Positions 33,717 to 42,583 of a DNA stretch of 64,000 bases are shown here, in pieces. A program made the position numbers and the translations under genes. The DNA is from QHXM01 sp963697975 (GTDB taxonomy: Bacteria > Acidobacteriota > Blastocatellia > Pyrinomonadales > Pyrinomonadaceae): the NCBI GenBank assembly GCA_963697975.1, contig OY969111.1, positions 744,001 to 808,000 of the forward strand, written 5' to 3'. Position 1 is the first letter of the stretch; each line of letters starts with the position of its first letter. Below the pieces are notes generated by a model that was not told the origin of the DNA, ran no database searches, and saw only the letters and a list, made by a program, of their open reading frames with translations.

Positions 33717-33915
33717 CCGTTCCGATCAAGCTAACCCCGCCGCGCTCTTCTGAAAAGCGGGGCCACTTTTGTGCCCGCGCACGATTTATGCTTGATCCAA
33801 TCACCGTATGCTCAAGCGACCAAGCGAACTTACTTCGCCGAGCAACATCACAAGATTCTACCCAGCGTCCGACGCCTGCCACCGCTCGCTTCACTCGTTC
33901 TGTAACTCAAACACT

Positions 33916-34000
33916 GTCTGGAATCTGGAGTCTGAAGTCTGGAGTCAAAAACAATCTCTGTCTTTTGACTTCGGACTTCAGACTCCAGACTCCAGACTTC
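33916..34000. repeat. Heptad-word hairpin, TCTGGAG family
   Basis: TCTGGAA, TCTGGAG, TCTGAAG, TCTGGAG; loop AAAAACAATCTCTGTCTTTT; mirrored words with the single TCTGAAG variant in the same place in both arms. It ends about 22 bp before the proposed hflX start. Confidence 0.88.
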
Positions 34001-34021
34001 ATTTAATGGGAGAAAAGAGCC

Positions 34022-35758
34022 ATTAGCAACATTCACGGGAACACACAGGGATTAAAACCGAATCAATTACGCCGCATTGAAAAGCTCTACTCGCGGCGGA
34101 TCGCGCCGCACCAGATCGTGACGCCTGAGTTTGCAAGACAGATGACCGAGCTTTCATTTGAAACGCGAAGGCAGATTGGCGCGTTGATTGACCGCAAAGG
34201 CTATGTCGAATATGTCATCGTCGGCGATGCGCGCCGGATCGAGTTGCCGGATTTGAAGCGCACGCGCGTCGCCGCAGATCGTTTTCGCGGACTGCGCTGC
34301 GTGCATACGCACCTGCGCGGCGAGGAACTGACACAGGACGATTTGACCGACCTCGCGCTCCTGCGACTGGATTTGATGGTTTCGCTCGACGTGGATGAGC
34401 GCACAGGATTACCCGGCATGGTACGCACGGCTCATCTTTTGCCGACCACCGCCGCCGCACTGGAGACAAACGGCAGCAGCGCACGACCCTACGCTTTTCT
34501 GGAGCCGCAGATTCCCTCGCAACTCGACGTGGATTTTCTCGCGCTCATCAATTCACTCGAAGAAGAGATGGCGCGCAATCGTCGCGTCGCGCGTCGCGCC
34601 GAGGCACGCGACCGCACTATTTTAGTCGGCGTCACAACCGGCTCAATGTACGAAGCCGAAGAATCTATGGCGGAATTGCAGGAACTGGCGACCTCTGCGG
34701 GCGTCGTCGTGCTCGACAGCGTCATCCAGCGTCGTTCGGGGATTGACCCGCGCACGGTGCTGGGAAAGGGCAAGCTCGAAGAGATTCTGGTTCGCTCGCT
34801 TCAACTGGGCGCTGACCTGATTGTCTTCGACCGTGAGCTACAGCCCGCTCAGGTGCGCTCTCTTTCCGAAGCGACCGACCTCAAAGTGATTGATCGCTCG
34901 CAACTCATCCTCGACATCTTTGCCCAGCGCGCACAATCGCGCGAAGGCAAGATTCAGGTGGAGCTGGCGCAAATGAAATACTTGTTGCCGCGCCTGATTG
35001 CCGGACAGGATTCCGCCTTTTCGCGGCTCGCGGGCGGCATCGGCGGACGCGGCCCCGGCGAAACGAAACTTGAGACCGACCGCCGCCGCGTGCGCGATAG
35101 AATCAATCGCCTCGAAAAAGAGATAGACAGTCTCTCCCAAAGACGGCAGGAACGACGCAAGGTGAGAAGCAAGCGCGAGTTTCCTGTCATCTCGATTGTC
35201 GGCTACACCAACGCGGGCAAATCTACGCTCCTGAACACGCTCACTTCGAGCCACGTCCACGCGGAGCAGCGAATGTTCGCCACGCTCGACCCGACCTCGC
35301 GGCGGCTTCGCCTGCCTCGTGAACAGGAAGTCATCATCAACGACACGGTCGGATTCATACGCGACCTGCCGCCCGATTTGCTCGCCGCCTTTCGCGCCAC
35401 GCTCGAAGAGATTAGCGATAGCGACTTGCTCATACATCTTGTTGACGCGGTTAATCCGCGCTGGCAGCAGCAACTCGAATCGGTCGAAAGAATTCTCGGC
35501 CAGCTTGAGTTCACGCAGATTCCGCGTCTCACCGTATTCAATAAAGCAGACCTCATTGACCACGAAGCGTTGGAAGCAATTCTGCGTCAGGCGTCGCAGA
35601 GCGGCGAGCGTGATGTGACCGCCGTGTCTGCAACCCAGCCGCAGACGTTGCGCCCGATGCTTGAGCGTGCGAGCGCAATCCTGGCGCGTAATCTGACGGG
35701 GCAGCCGGACGATGCTGCTCAATCGCAGGAAGAGACCGAATACGCTGCGCAAACCTGA
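34022..35758 (+). CDS. hflX: GTPase HflX (proposed AUU start)
   Basis: 578 residues if translation begins at ATT 34022; the first canonical start is a GTG at 34118. Upstream of that GTG the same frame encodes NIHGNTQGLKPNQLRR and KLYSRRIAPHQIV, which matches the usual N-terminus of long HflX proteins, yet holds no ATG, GTG or TTG after the preceding TAA. GGGAG lies nine nt before the ATT. Downstream are the HflX domain (LVGVTTGSMYEAEESMAEL), the signature GGIGGRGPGETKLE, and the G domain with GYTNAGKSTLLN, DTVGFIRDLP and NKAD. A ribosome-splitting factor under stress. It overlaps closely with pgpH (1-bp gap). Confidence 0.88.
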   Translation: MSNIHGNTQGLKPNQLRRIEKLYSRRIAPHQIVTPEFARQMTELSFETRRQIGALIDRKGYVEYVIVGDARRIELPDLKRTRVAADRFRGLRCVHTHLRGEELTQDDLTDLALLRLDLMVSLDVDERTGLPGMVRTAHLLPTTAAALETNGSSARPYAFLEPQIPSQLDVDFLALINSLEEEMARNRRVARRAEARDRTILVGVTTGSMYEAEESMAELQELATSAGVVVLDSVIQRRSGIDPRTVLGKGKLEEILVRSLQLGADLIVFDRELQPAQVRSLSEATDLKVIDRSQLILDIFAQRAQSREGKIQVELAQMKYLLPRLIAGQDSAFSRLAGGIGGRGPGETKLETDRRRVRDRINRLEKEIDSLSQRRQERRKVRSKREFPVISIVGYTNAGKSTLLNTLTSSHVHAEQRMFATLDPTSRRLRLPREQEVIINDTVGFIRDLPPDLLAAFRATLEEISDSDLLIHLVDAVNPRWQQQLESVERILGQLEFTQIPRLTVFNKADLIDHEALEAILRQASQSGERDVTAVSATQPQTLRPMLERASAILARNLTGQPDDAAQSQEETEYAAQT

Positions 35759-35759
35759 T

Positions 35760-38192
35760 ATGAGCAACCGCCGCCGACAACGTTTCGTTTCCCCGCTGGA
35801 CAGGGCGCGCAATGCCATGCAGGGCTTCATTCTGCGTCCCTACAAGTTTTTCCGCCCGACCACGCGTTTCTTCATCGTCTACGGATTTTTCGTCGTCGTC
35901 ACGACGCTCCTGCTCGTCAACGCTCACTCGCGCGGATTAGTCGAAAACTATACGGAAGGCGATGTTGTTCGCCGAACCATCATTGCGCCCGCTGACATCA
36001 GCGTGATGGATTGGACCGAGACGGAGAAGAGACGCACCGCTACTAAAGAGGCCGCGCGGCCAGTTTTCACTTTCGATTCGACACGAACTGATAGCGCCGT
36101 GCAGGGCTTTCGCAAAGCATGGGAGGATTTGCAGAAGCAGTTCGCGGCGCAAACTGGCGGCAACGCCAGGAAGGAACTTAAGTGGACGGGCGAGGGTGAT
36201 GGCGCAATCGTTTCCGCACTCATTGCCCATCGTTTCGATACAAGCGAACTGGAACGGCTGACGCGTATCCTGCGCGAGGTCTTGCATGGAACGAATGACG
36301 GCTACATCTATGAAGAAGGCGATGCGAAATATCTCAAGCAGGACATCGTGCTCATGGATAAGAGGAATCCGGGATCGCAGTCCGACTTGACCATGCCGCA
36401 GAGCCGTATGACCTCGCTTTCTGAGGCCCAAAGGAACTTGCGTTCACGCATTTCGCAACTCAGCACATGGACAAGCGACGAACAGGCGGCGCTCCTGTCG
36501 GCGATGCTGCCGCTCGTCAAGCCCAGCGTTTCTTATGATCCGGCAGCGACCAACGCGGCGCGCGACGAAGCGGCAAGACGGGTTGAGACCGCCTATATTC
36601 TGCTCAAACGCAATCAGGTCATTGCGCGCGAAGGCGACACTGTCACCCAGCCGGTCCTGGCTCAACTGGCAGCGGTGCGCGATTACGCGCGCGAGGGACG
36701 CCGCTGGTGGAATCAGCTTTTCGGGCTTCTCTTCATCGTCGCCGCGCTCTACTGGCTCGCCTGGAAATTCATCGAACACCGAAGCACCGCCGTCACTCTC
36801 TCGCTTCCAACCAGAAAAGCATTTGCGCTCGTCGGCTCGGCGGTCATCGTCCAGACAATTCTTGCCCGCGTCGGTTTCACGCTCACCGAAAGCATCGTCA
36901 CGCGAGGCATGAGCGCCCCCTTAAATGACCCGATCATCTGGAACTTTGCCGTTCCGTTCGCGTCCGCCGCGCTGCTCGTGGCCCTGCTCGTTGACACGCA
37001 ACTCGGATTAATAACGGCGCTGATGGCCGCGCTCTTTGCCGGGCTGCTCGCACCGACCGGCGTGCTCATCTCCATCTACGCGGTCATCTCGTCCACAGCA
37101 GCAATCTACGGCATCGGGCGTTACCGCGAGCGCCAGTCCGTCACCGTCGCAGGACTTCTCATCAGCCTTGTCAACGCGCTCACCGCCGTCGCGATCATCG
37201 CTTACGCGCAGCAACCTTTGACGCCCAAAACCGTTCTTTTCACGATGGCCTGCGGTATTCTGGGCGGACTATTAACGACGATCTTCACGGCTGGCGGCCT
37301 GCCGATTAACGAATCGTTCTTCGGCATCCTGACTGACGTAAAACTGCTGGAACTCTCGAACGCCGACCTACCCGTGCTCGGACAATTGGCGCTCCGCGCT
37401 CCCGGCACAAACCAACACTCGCACGCCGTCGGGCAACTGGCCGAAGATGCTTGTCGCGCTGTCGGGGCTAATCCTTTGCTCGCGCGCATCGGAGCGCTTT
37501 ATCATGACATCGGCAAGACCGCCGCGCCCGACATGTTCGTCGAGAATCAACAGGGCGGCCACAACCCGCACGACCGCTTAAAACCCACGCAGAGCGCACG
37601 CATCATCACGAGCCACGTCACCTACGGCCTGAAATTAGCCAAAGAGATCGGCTTGCCCAAGCAGATTTCCGACTTCATCCCGCAGCATCACGGCACGCGC
37701 ACGCTTCATTTCTTCCTGCGTAAAGCGCAGGCGCAGGCCGCCGAGGGCGAAGAGGTCAACGAGGCGGAGTTTCGTTATCCGGGGCCGAAGCCGCAGTTCA
37801 AAGAAGCCGCCATCATGATGATCGCCGATTCCTGCGAAGCCGCCGCGCGCTCGCTTTCGCACCCGAACCCGGAGAACATCAGCGCCATCGTCACCAAGAT
37901 AGTTGACGCCATTATCAGCGACGGCCAACTGGACGAATGCAATCTTTCGCTAAAAGAACTGACGACCATCCGCGAAGCCATCATCACCTCGCTGACAGCC
38001 ATCTACCACGCGCGCATAGACTACCCCGGCTTCAACCCGCCCGAACTGACCAGCGGCCTGAGACAACTTCCCAATCCTCTCTTCGACACGGAAGAACGCG
38101 GCGTGAGCTACAACAAGACTTCAGAGATTCCGATTAACAAGGCGGGCGAGGTCGAGGACGAAGCGATTCCGCGCGGGACGGCGAAGCGTTAA
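35760..38192 (+). CDS. pgpH: 7TM-HD cyclic-di-AMP phosphodiesterase (PgpH-type)
   Basis: 810 residues from the ATG one base after the hflX stop. Layout: a membrane helix near 35-60, an extracytoplasmic 7TMR-HDED region (about 70-300), a bundle of membrane helices (about 310-520), then a cytosolic HD domain (about 540-740) with ALYHDIGKTAAPDMF and PQHHGTRTLHFF. PgpH hydrolyses c-di-AMP, a regulator of potassium and osmotic balance. The C-terminal extension has no clear domain. The same order, hflX then pgpH, suggests co-transcription. Confidence 0.9.
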   Translation: MSNRRRQRFVSPLDRARNAMQGFILRPYKFFRPTTRFFIVYGFFVVVTTLLLVNAHSRGLVENYTEGDVVRRTIIAPADISVMDWTETEKRRTATKEAARPVFTFDSTRTDSAVQGFRKAWEDLQKQFAAQTGGNARKELKWTGEGDGAIVSALIAHRFDTSELERLTRILREVLHGTNDGYIYEEGDAKYLKQDIVLMDKRNPGSQSDLTMPQSRMTSLSEAQRNLRSRISQLSTWTSDEQAALLSAMLPLVKPSVSYDPAATNAARDEAARRVETAYILLKRNQVIAREGDTVTQPVLAQLAAVRDYAREGRRWWNQLFGLLFIVAALYWLAWKFIEHRSTAVTLSLPTRKAFALVGSAVIVQTILARVGFTLTESIVTRGMSAPLNDPIIWNFAVPFASAALLVALLVDTQLGLITALMAALFAGLLAPTGVLISIYAVISSTAAIYGIGRYRERQSVTVAGLLISLVNALTAVAIIAYAQQPLTPKTVLFTMACGILGGLLTTIFTAGGLPINESFFGILTDVKLLELSNADLPVLGQLALRAPGTNQHSHAVGQLAEDACRAVGANPLLARIGALYHDIGKTAAPDMFVENQQGGHNPHDRLKPTQSARIITSHVTYGLKLAKEIGLPKQISDFIPQHHGTRTLHFFLRKAQAQAAEGEEVNEAEFRYPGPKPQFKEAAIMMIADSCEAAARSLSHPNPENISAIVTKIVDAIISDGQLDECNLSLKELTTIREAIITSLTAIYHARIDYPGFNPPELTSGLRQLPNPLFDTEERGVSYNKTSEIPINKAGEVEDEAIPRGTAKR

Positions 38193-38214
38193 GGAAGCAA
38201 TGCGACGGAGGATA

Positions 38215-38916
38215 TTAAGGCTTTAACTTAATTACCAATCCTCCTCCCTGATAATCAATATGCGCGGTGAAATCAACGCGGTCTCTGATGTCCTCTTTCA
38301 AGAATTGCTGAATTGCAATCTGCACCCCGTCCTCCCCGTCCGCATCATCAACGAAAATAAAGAGAGGGTCAGCCGTGAGAGCTAATTTCAAATCCGCGTA
38401 CTCGTTCTCGAAATCGTGACCGGCATCAACGACGACGAAATCGCTTTTGTATGGCAGCCGCTCTAAAGTTCTCAGGTCGAGTTGGATTAGCTCATAATCC
38501 TTGAAGCCGCGCGAGGCGAATAATTTCGTCGTAATCTCGCGAGGGTCCCAGACCGTTTGTTGCACCTGATTAAAATCTACTCCGAAGCTATCAAAACCTA
38601 TATAAGAGGCGCTTGGCGTCGCACTCAAGTAAGCATCGGCGCTCGACCCCGCAGACGTTCCCAGCTCAATAATCTTTTTCGGGCAGATCGTCTTCGACAC
38701 GGCGTAGAAACAGCGATACTTGTGCAGGAAGACTTCCCTGCGCTCAAGATAATAATCCTGATCGTATTGAGTGAAAACGCTGTAAAGAGGATGAGGCTCC
38801 CAGCGACAGCTTTCCAGATTGCGCTCAAAGTTCCGGCTAAACTCCTGCGATTTGCGAGAGGACGGGTCAAACGAATTATTTATCTTCTGCCAGAAAGTTC
38901 TTGCCATCGAAACCAT
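38215..38916 (-). CDS. Class I SAM-dependent methyltransferase-like protein
   Basis: 233 residues from the ATG at 38916, chosen for GGAG seven nt upstream. The Rossmann core has KIIELGTSAGSSADAYLSA (motif I), YIGFDSFGVDF and VVVDAGHDFENEYADLKLAL. Resembles cephalosporin-hydroxylase/class-24-like methyltransferases acting on sugars or O-antigen. Target unknown. Convergent with pgpH, 22 bp apart. Confidence 0.75.
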   Translation of the reverse strand: MVSMARTFWQKINNSFDPSSRKSQEFSRNFERNLESCRWEPHPLYSVFTQYDQDYYLERREVFLHKYRCFYAVSKTICPKKIIELGTSAGSSADAYLSATPSASYIGFDSFGVDFNQVQQTVWDPREITTKLFASRGFKDYELIQLDLRTLERLPYKSDFVVVDAGHDFENEYADLKLALTADPLFIFVDDADGEDGVQIAIQQFLKEDIRDRVDFTAHIDYQGGGLVIKLKP

Positions 38917-38981
38917 CAGAGTACTCCATACAAAATCTGTAGCAGACCTGACCATAGATTATGCTTCAAGGCTGACATCCG

Positions 38982-39479
38982 TCAAAACTGGCCGCGCAGC
39001 TTACTGTAAGTAGTTGTGAGGTCTTCCGGATGGACGCGGGTTTCGCCGACGGTGGTCATGAAGTTTGTGTCGCCAATCCAGCGCGGCAGGATGTGCATGT
39101 GGAAATGGTCTGCGACCCCGGCTCCGGCGGCGCGTCCCAGATTCATGCCGATGTTGAATCCGTCGGGGCGATAGATTTCACGCATCGCCGCCTGACAGCG
39201 TTTCGTCAAATCCATCATCTCATCTGTGGTTTCTTTCGGCGCGGCGGCGAGTTCAGCGATGTGCGCATATGGCACGATCATCGTGTGGCCGCTGATGTAA
39301 GGGTAGATGTTGAGGACGACGAAATTGTGTGCGGCGCGATGGACGATAAACTTGCTCTCGTCGTCCGCGTCGCTCTCCAGCATCGAGCAGAAGACGCAGG
39401 CGGGAGGTGATTGCTTCTTCTCACCGCTTGATCCCGACTTGATGTAGTCGTATCGCCAGGGACTCCAGAGCCTGTCCAT
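38982..39479 (-). CDS. HIT-family nucleotide hydrolase
   Basis: 165 residues. Contains the histidine triad HFHMHILPRW and the start WSPWRYDYI typical of bacterial AP4A-phosphorylase/HIT proteins, plus CVFC forming part of a zinc site. Cleaves nucleoside phosphates such as Ap4A or AMP conjugates. AGGTGAG upstream. Lies 39 bp after the IHF-like gene on the same strand. Confidence 0.92.
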   Translation of the reverse strand: MDRLWSPWRYDYIKSGSSGEKKQSPPACVFCSMLESDADDESKFIVHRAAHNFVVLNIYPYISGHTMIVPYAHIAELAAAPKETTDEMMDLTKRCQAAMREIYRPDGFNIGMNLGRAAGAGVADHFHMHILPRWIGDTNFMTTVGETRVHPEDLTTTYSKLRGQF

Positions 39480-39518
39480 GACTGCTCACCTCACAAAGGG
39501 GCGGCGTCGCCGGAAAAT

Positions 39519-39878
39519 TTAGAGAATCGGAGGCGTGTGGTCATCAGTTGTGCCGCCCGTAGACGCATCGGATGGCTGCGGCGCAGAGGATGGTGCGGCG
39601 CTCTCTTCGTTGATTAGCTCTTTGAGTTCCTTGCCCGGCTTGAAGTAAGGGACGCGCTTGGCAGGAATGTTGACGGGGTCGCCGGTTTTGGGATTGCGCC
39701 CGCGCCGCGCGCCGCGTTCGCGCACGCGGAAACTACCGAAGCCGCGTAGTTCTATCTTCTCGCCATGATTCAGCGTCTCGATAATGCTCTCGAAGACGAT
39801 CTCGACAAGCCGTTCGGCGTCCTTTTTGGTGAGTTCTGCCGCCCGTGCGACATCTTCAACCAATTCCGCTTTAGTCAT
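39519..39878 (-). CDS. HU/IHF-family DNA-binding protein (IHF-beta-like)
   Basis: 119 residues from the ATG at 39878 (AGGTGATGGC upstream). Core HU/IHF fold: TKAELVEDVARAAELTKKDA, LRGFGSFRVRERGARRGRNP (the DNA-binding arm) and VPYFKPGKELKELIN, with an added acidic/Ser/Thr-rich tail of about 25 residues. Its position directly downstream of rpsA is the classical place of ihfB, so IHF-beta-like is more likely than HU. Confidence 0.93.
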   Translation of the reverse strand: MTKAELVEDVARAAELTKKDAERLVEIVFESIIETLNHGEKIELRGFGSFRVRERGARRGRNPKTGDPVNIPAKRVPYFKPGKELKELINEESAAPSSAPQPSDASTGGTTDDHTPPIL

Positions 39879-40051
39879 GCCATCACCTCGCTGCTTCAGA
39901 ACAAGGCCACCGGGGGCCGCACGGCCTCGAAAGGCCAAAGGGTTTGTTGTAATCCGACTCAAAAGTGAGGGTGTTGAGTGAGCGTACAGTAACAGAAAAG
40001 GGCGGCCTCCCGCAAGACACAAACTTTGCGCGGCCAACATTTAAGGAAAAA

Positions 40052-40135
40052 CAGGAGTCAGAAGACAGAAGTCAGGAGACAGAAGAAAAGCACACCTTTC
40101 AATCTGTCTCCTGACTTCTGTCTTCTGACTCCTGC
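40052..40135. repeat. Heptad-word hairpin, AGTCAGA/AGACAGA family
   Basis: AGGAGTC, AGAAGAC, AGAAGTC, AGGAGAC, AGAAG; loop AAAAGCACACCTTTC; mirrored GTCTCCT, GACTTCT, GTCTTCT, GACTCCT. It begins a few bases after the rpsA stop codon on the minus strand. Confidence 0.88.
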
Positions 40136-40138
40136 CTT

Positions 40139-42136
40139 TTATTCCTTCTCGCCGTTTTCTTCCTTTGGCTCCGCTGATGATTCTATTGGCGGTTCTTCTG
40201 TTGAAGGTGCTTCTGCAACTGGCTCTTCTGCTGCCTGCTCCTCTTCTGCTGCTGGCTCTACCGGAGCGCTTGCAGATGGGCTAAAGAAGTCCGCCAATTC
40301 GCTCAGCGATGCCATGCCGCCTTTTACTTCCGTCGAATAGGTCTTCGTATCCGCGACGTGCTCATCTGCCGTGACGGCGCGGGCCGAGAGACCGATCTTC
40401 TTGTTCTCAGGGTCAATCCTCAAGATTCTGAAGTCCATCTCCTGACCCAGTTGAACCACATCTTCGGGCTTCTCCACCCGATCTTCCGACAGTTCCGAGA
40501 TGTGGCATAAGCCCTCAAGGTTATCACCCAGTTCGACGAACGCTCCGAAGTTAGCAAAGCGCGCGATCTTTCCCTTCACCACATCGCCCGGCTTATGCTC
40601 TGAGACGAAACGCTCCCAGGCGTTCGGCTCAAGGTCTTTGATCGAGAGCGAGAGGCGACGATTCTCAGTATCAATGCTGGTAATCACCGCTTCGATCTCC
40701 TGCCCCTTCTTCAAGACTTCGCCCGGATGCTTGATGCGCTTGGCCCACGAAATATCCGAGACGTGGACGAGACCGTCAACGCCGTCTTCGACTTCGATGA
40801 ACGCGCCGAAGTCCGTCAGGTTGCGAACACGGCCTGAGACGCGCGAGCCGATCTGGTAACGCTCTTTCAAGGTCTGCCAGGGATTGGCTTGCACCTGTTT
40901 CATGCCCAAACTGATGCGCCGCGCCTTCGGATCAACGCTTAAGACTTCGACCTCAACGTCGTCGCCCGGATTCACGAGCTTACTGGGGTGCTTGACGCGC
41001 TTTGACCAACTCATCTCCGAAACATGCACGAGACCTTCGACGCCCGCTTCCAGTTCGATGAACGCACCGTAGTCGGCCACTGACGCCACCTTGCCATTGA
41101 GGCGCTTCCCAATCGGGTAGCGTTCGTCAATGCTGCTCCAGGGATCAGGTAGAAGCTGCTTGTAGCCAAGAGAGACGCGCTCGCGGTCGCGGTCAAACTT
41201 CAAGACCTTGACCTGAACTGAGTCGCCTACCTTGAAAAGCTCCGCAGGGTTTTGCAGTCGTCCCCACGACATATCCGTGACGTGGAGCAAGCCGTCAATG
41301 CCGCCGAGGTCAACGAACGCACCGTAGTCGGTCAGGTTCTTAATCTGACCTTCGACGATGATGTCTTCCTCAATCCCGTCGAGCGTCTGCCCCTTCTTGC
41401 CAGCATTCTGCTCTTCAATGACAGCCTTGCGCGACAATACCACGTTCGAGCGTTTGCGGTTGAGCTTGATGACCTTGGCTTCAATTATCTGGTTACGGAG
41501 GCTATCGAGGTTACGCACAGGGCGCGTGTCAACCTGTGAACCGGGCAGGAAAGCAGGGATGCCGTCAATGTCTACGCGGAGTCCGCCCTTGATGCGCTCT
41601 GTGATGCGTCCCTTGATGGGCGTGCCTTCGTTGTAAGCCTTCTCAAGCTCGTCCCAGGCTTTCATCCGCACGGCGTCAGCGCGAGACAGGACCGGATAGC
41701 CTTCGCTCGTCTCCATGCTCTTGACGAGCACGTCAACTTCATCGCCGGGCTTGACCGTCAGTTCGCCGTTTTCCGTGAACTCGGCCTGATTGACGATGCC
41801 TTCGGACTTATAGCCGAAATCAATCACGACGCCGCGCTCTGTGATGCCGACGACCGTACCGCGCACGACCTCGCCTTCCTGAAAGCCCGCCTGCTCCTGC
41901 TCAAACTGGTCGAGCATCGCGCCGAAATCGGAGCGAGAGCCTTCTTCTTCGTCGTCATCATCAACAGCCGTGTTGGAAGTTGGAGCGGGCGGAGCAGAAG
42001 TTGGTGTGGGCGCTGGCGCGGCTTGCGCGCCGGTGGCCTGCTGGTTTGTCGTTTGCGGCGTCGAGGTGTTCTCGCCGGGTGATGGTTGTGTGTCTAGCAC
42101 CTCGCCGTTATCCGGCTTGGTTTCTTCAATGGACAT
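40139..42136 (-). CDS. rpsA: 30S ribosomal protein S1
   Basis: 665 residues, longer than the 557 of E. coli S1. An acidic, Pro/Thr/Ala-rich extension (about 1-70) precedes six S1 (OB-fold) domains. Visible repeats include GEVVRGTVVGITERGVVIDF, VEGQIKNLTDYGAFVDLGG, LNGKVASVADYGAFIELEA, VSGRVRNLTDFGAFIEVED and VKGKIARFANFGAFVELGD. Binds mRNA on the 30S subunit for initiation. AGGAGGAG lies unusually far (about 18 nt) from the ATG. A promoter about 300 bp upstream implies a long leader. The C-terminal tail is Glu/Pro/Ala-rich. Confidence 0.96.
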   Translation of the reverse strand: MSIEETKPDNGEVLDTQPSPGENTSTPQTTNQQATGAQAAPAPTPTSAPPAPTSNTAVDDDDEEEGSRSDFGAMLDQFEQEQAGFQEGEVVRGTVVGITERGVVIDFGYKSEGIVNQAEFTENGELTVKPGDEVDVLVKSMETSEGYPVLSRADAVRMKAWDELEKAYNEGTPIKGRITERIKGGLRVDIDGIPAFLPGSQVDTRPVRNLDSLRNQIIEAKVIKLNRKRSNVVLSRKAVIEEQNAGKKGQTLDGIEEDIIVEGQIKNLTDYGAFVDLGGIDGLLHVTDMSWGRLQNPAELFKVGDSVQVKVLKFDRDRERVSLGYKQLLPDPWSSIDERYPIGKRLNGKVASVADYGAFIELEAGVEGLVHVSEMSWSKRVKHPSKLVNPGDDVEVEVLSVDPKARRISLGMKQVQANPWQTLKERYQIGSRVSGRVRNLTDFGAFIEVEDGVDGLVHVSDISWAKRIKHPGEVLKKGQEIEAVITSIDTENRRLSLSIKDLEPNAWERFVSEHKPGDVVKGKIARFANFGAFVELGDNLEGLCHISELSEDRVEKPEDVVQLGQEMDFRILRIDPENKKIGLSARAVTADEHVADTKTYSTEVKGGMASLSELADFFSPSASAPVEPAAEEEQAAEEPVAEAPSTEEPPIESSAEPKEENGEKE

Positions 42137-42494
42137 GCGGATTCTTACTCAGACTCCTCCTAGAAATTCAAGCGCCTTGAAAGAGCTTTTAGCGCCATCC
42201 CCGATCCTCACTCATCTGGCCCTGCGTGGGTGATAAAACATTCGCAGCCAGCATGAACGAGGGGCTTGCCTTAATTACTCCGGTGATTGAAAGTCAGATG
42301 AGCGAATTGAAGGTGAGAGGAATGCGAGCCGTTGAGAATTTGGAAAAGGAGTTAGCTAACAATTGTTTCGATTTCCGTCGTGCCCGTCGTCACCCTTCTG
42401 CTCCGACTTGTATCACCAGCCGCCTAACCGGGTAGACTGGCAATTTACACGCCGAAATGACAGCGTGTCAAGGCGTAAGCAGTGGGGAAAGAAT
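42137..42494. other. rpsA leader region and adjacent intergenic DNA
   Basis: No convincing gene. A short plus-strand frame (42226-42435) has no Shine-Dalgarno and no family. The stretch is best read as the roughly 300-nt 5' leader of rpsA on the minus strand, from the promoter at 42444-42471. Confidence 0.55.
42444..42471 (-). promoter_or_regulatory. Sigma70-like promoter for rpsA
   Basis: On the minus strand TTGACA (complement of 42466-42471), a 16-bp spacer, then TGTAAA (complement of 42444-42449). Directed at rpsA, with a predicted leader of about 300 nt. Confidence 0.6.
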
Positions 42495-42583
42495 AGTGGT
42501 CAGTGGTCGGTGGTCGGTGGCCAGTAAGAACAAAAGCGTTTTGCTTTTAACTGATCACTGACCACCGACCACTGACTACTGCT
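42495..42583. repeat. Heptad-word hairpin, CAGTGGT family
   Basis: TAGTGGT, CAGTGGT, CGGTGGT, CGGTGGC, CAGT; loop AAGAACAAAAGCGTTTTGC; mirrored ACTGATC, ACTGACC and ACCGACC words ending ACTACTGCT. It abuts the TGA of the minus-strand BNR gene. Confidence 0.88.

Larger units (their letters stand above)
33566..34021. other. 456-bp intergenic region upstream of hflX
   Basis: No convincing gene. It holds a promoter-like pair at 33690-33716, a G/C hairpin near 33733-33765 that could be the end of a short RNA, and a TCTGGAG-family heptad hairpin at 33916-34000 just before hflX. An open frame on the minus strand (33595-33894) looks random in composition. Confidence 0.6.

Noticed and set aside
33595..33894. 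99-codon minus-strand frame in the hflX upstream region
   Set aside because: No Shine-Dalgarno, random composition, overlaps promoter-like and hairpin signals.
42226..42435. 69-codon plus-strand frame near rpsA
   Set aside because: No ribosome-binding site or family; overlaps the presumed rpsA leader.
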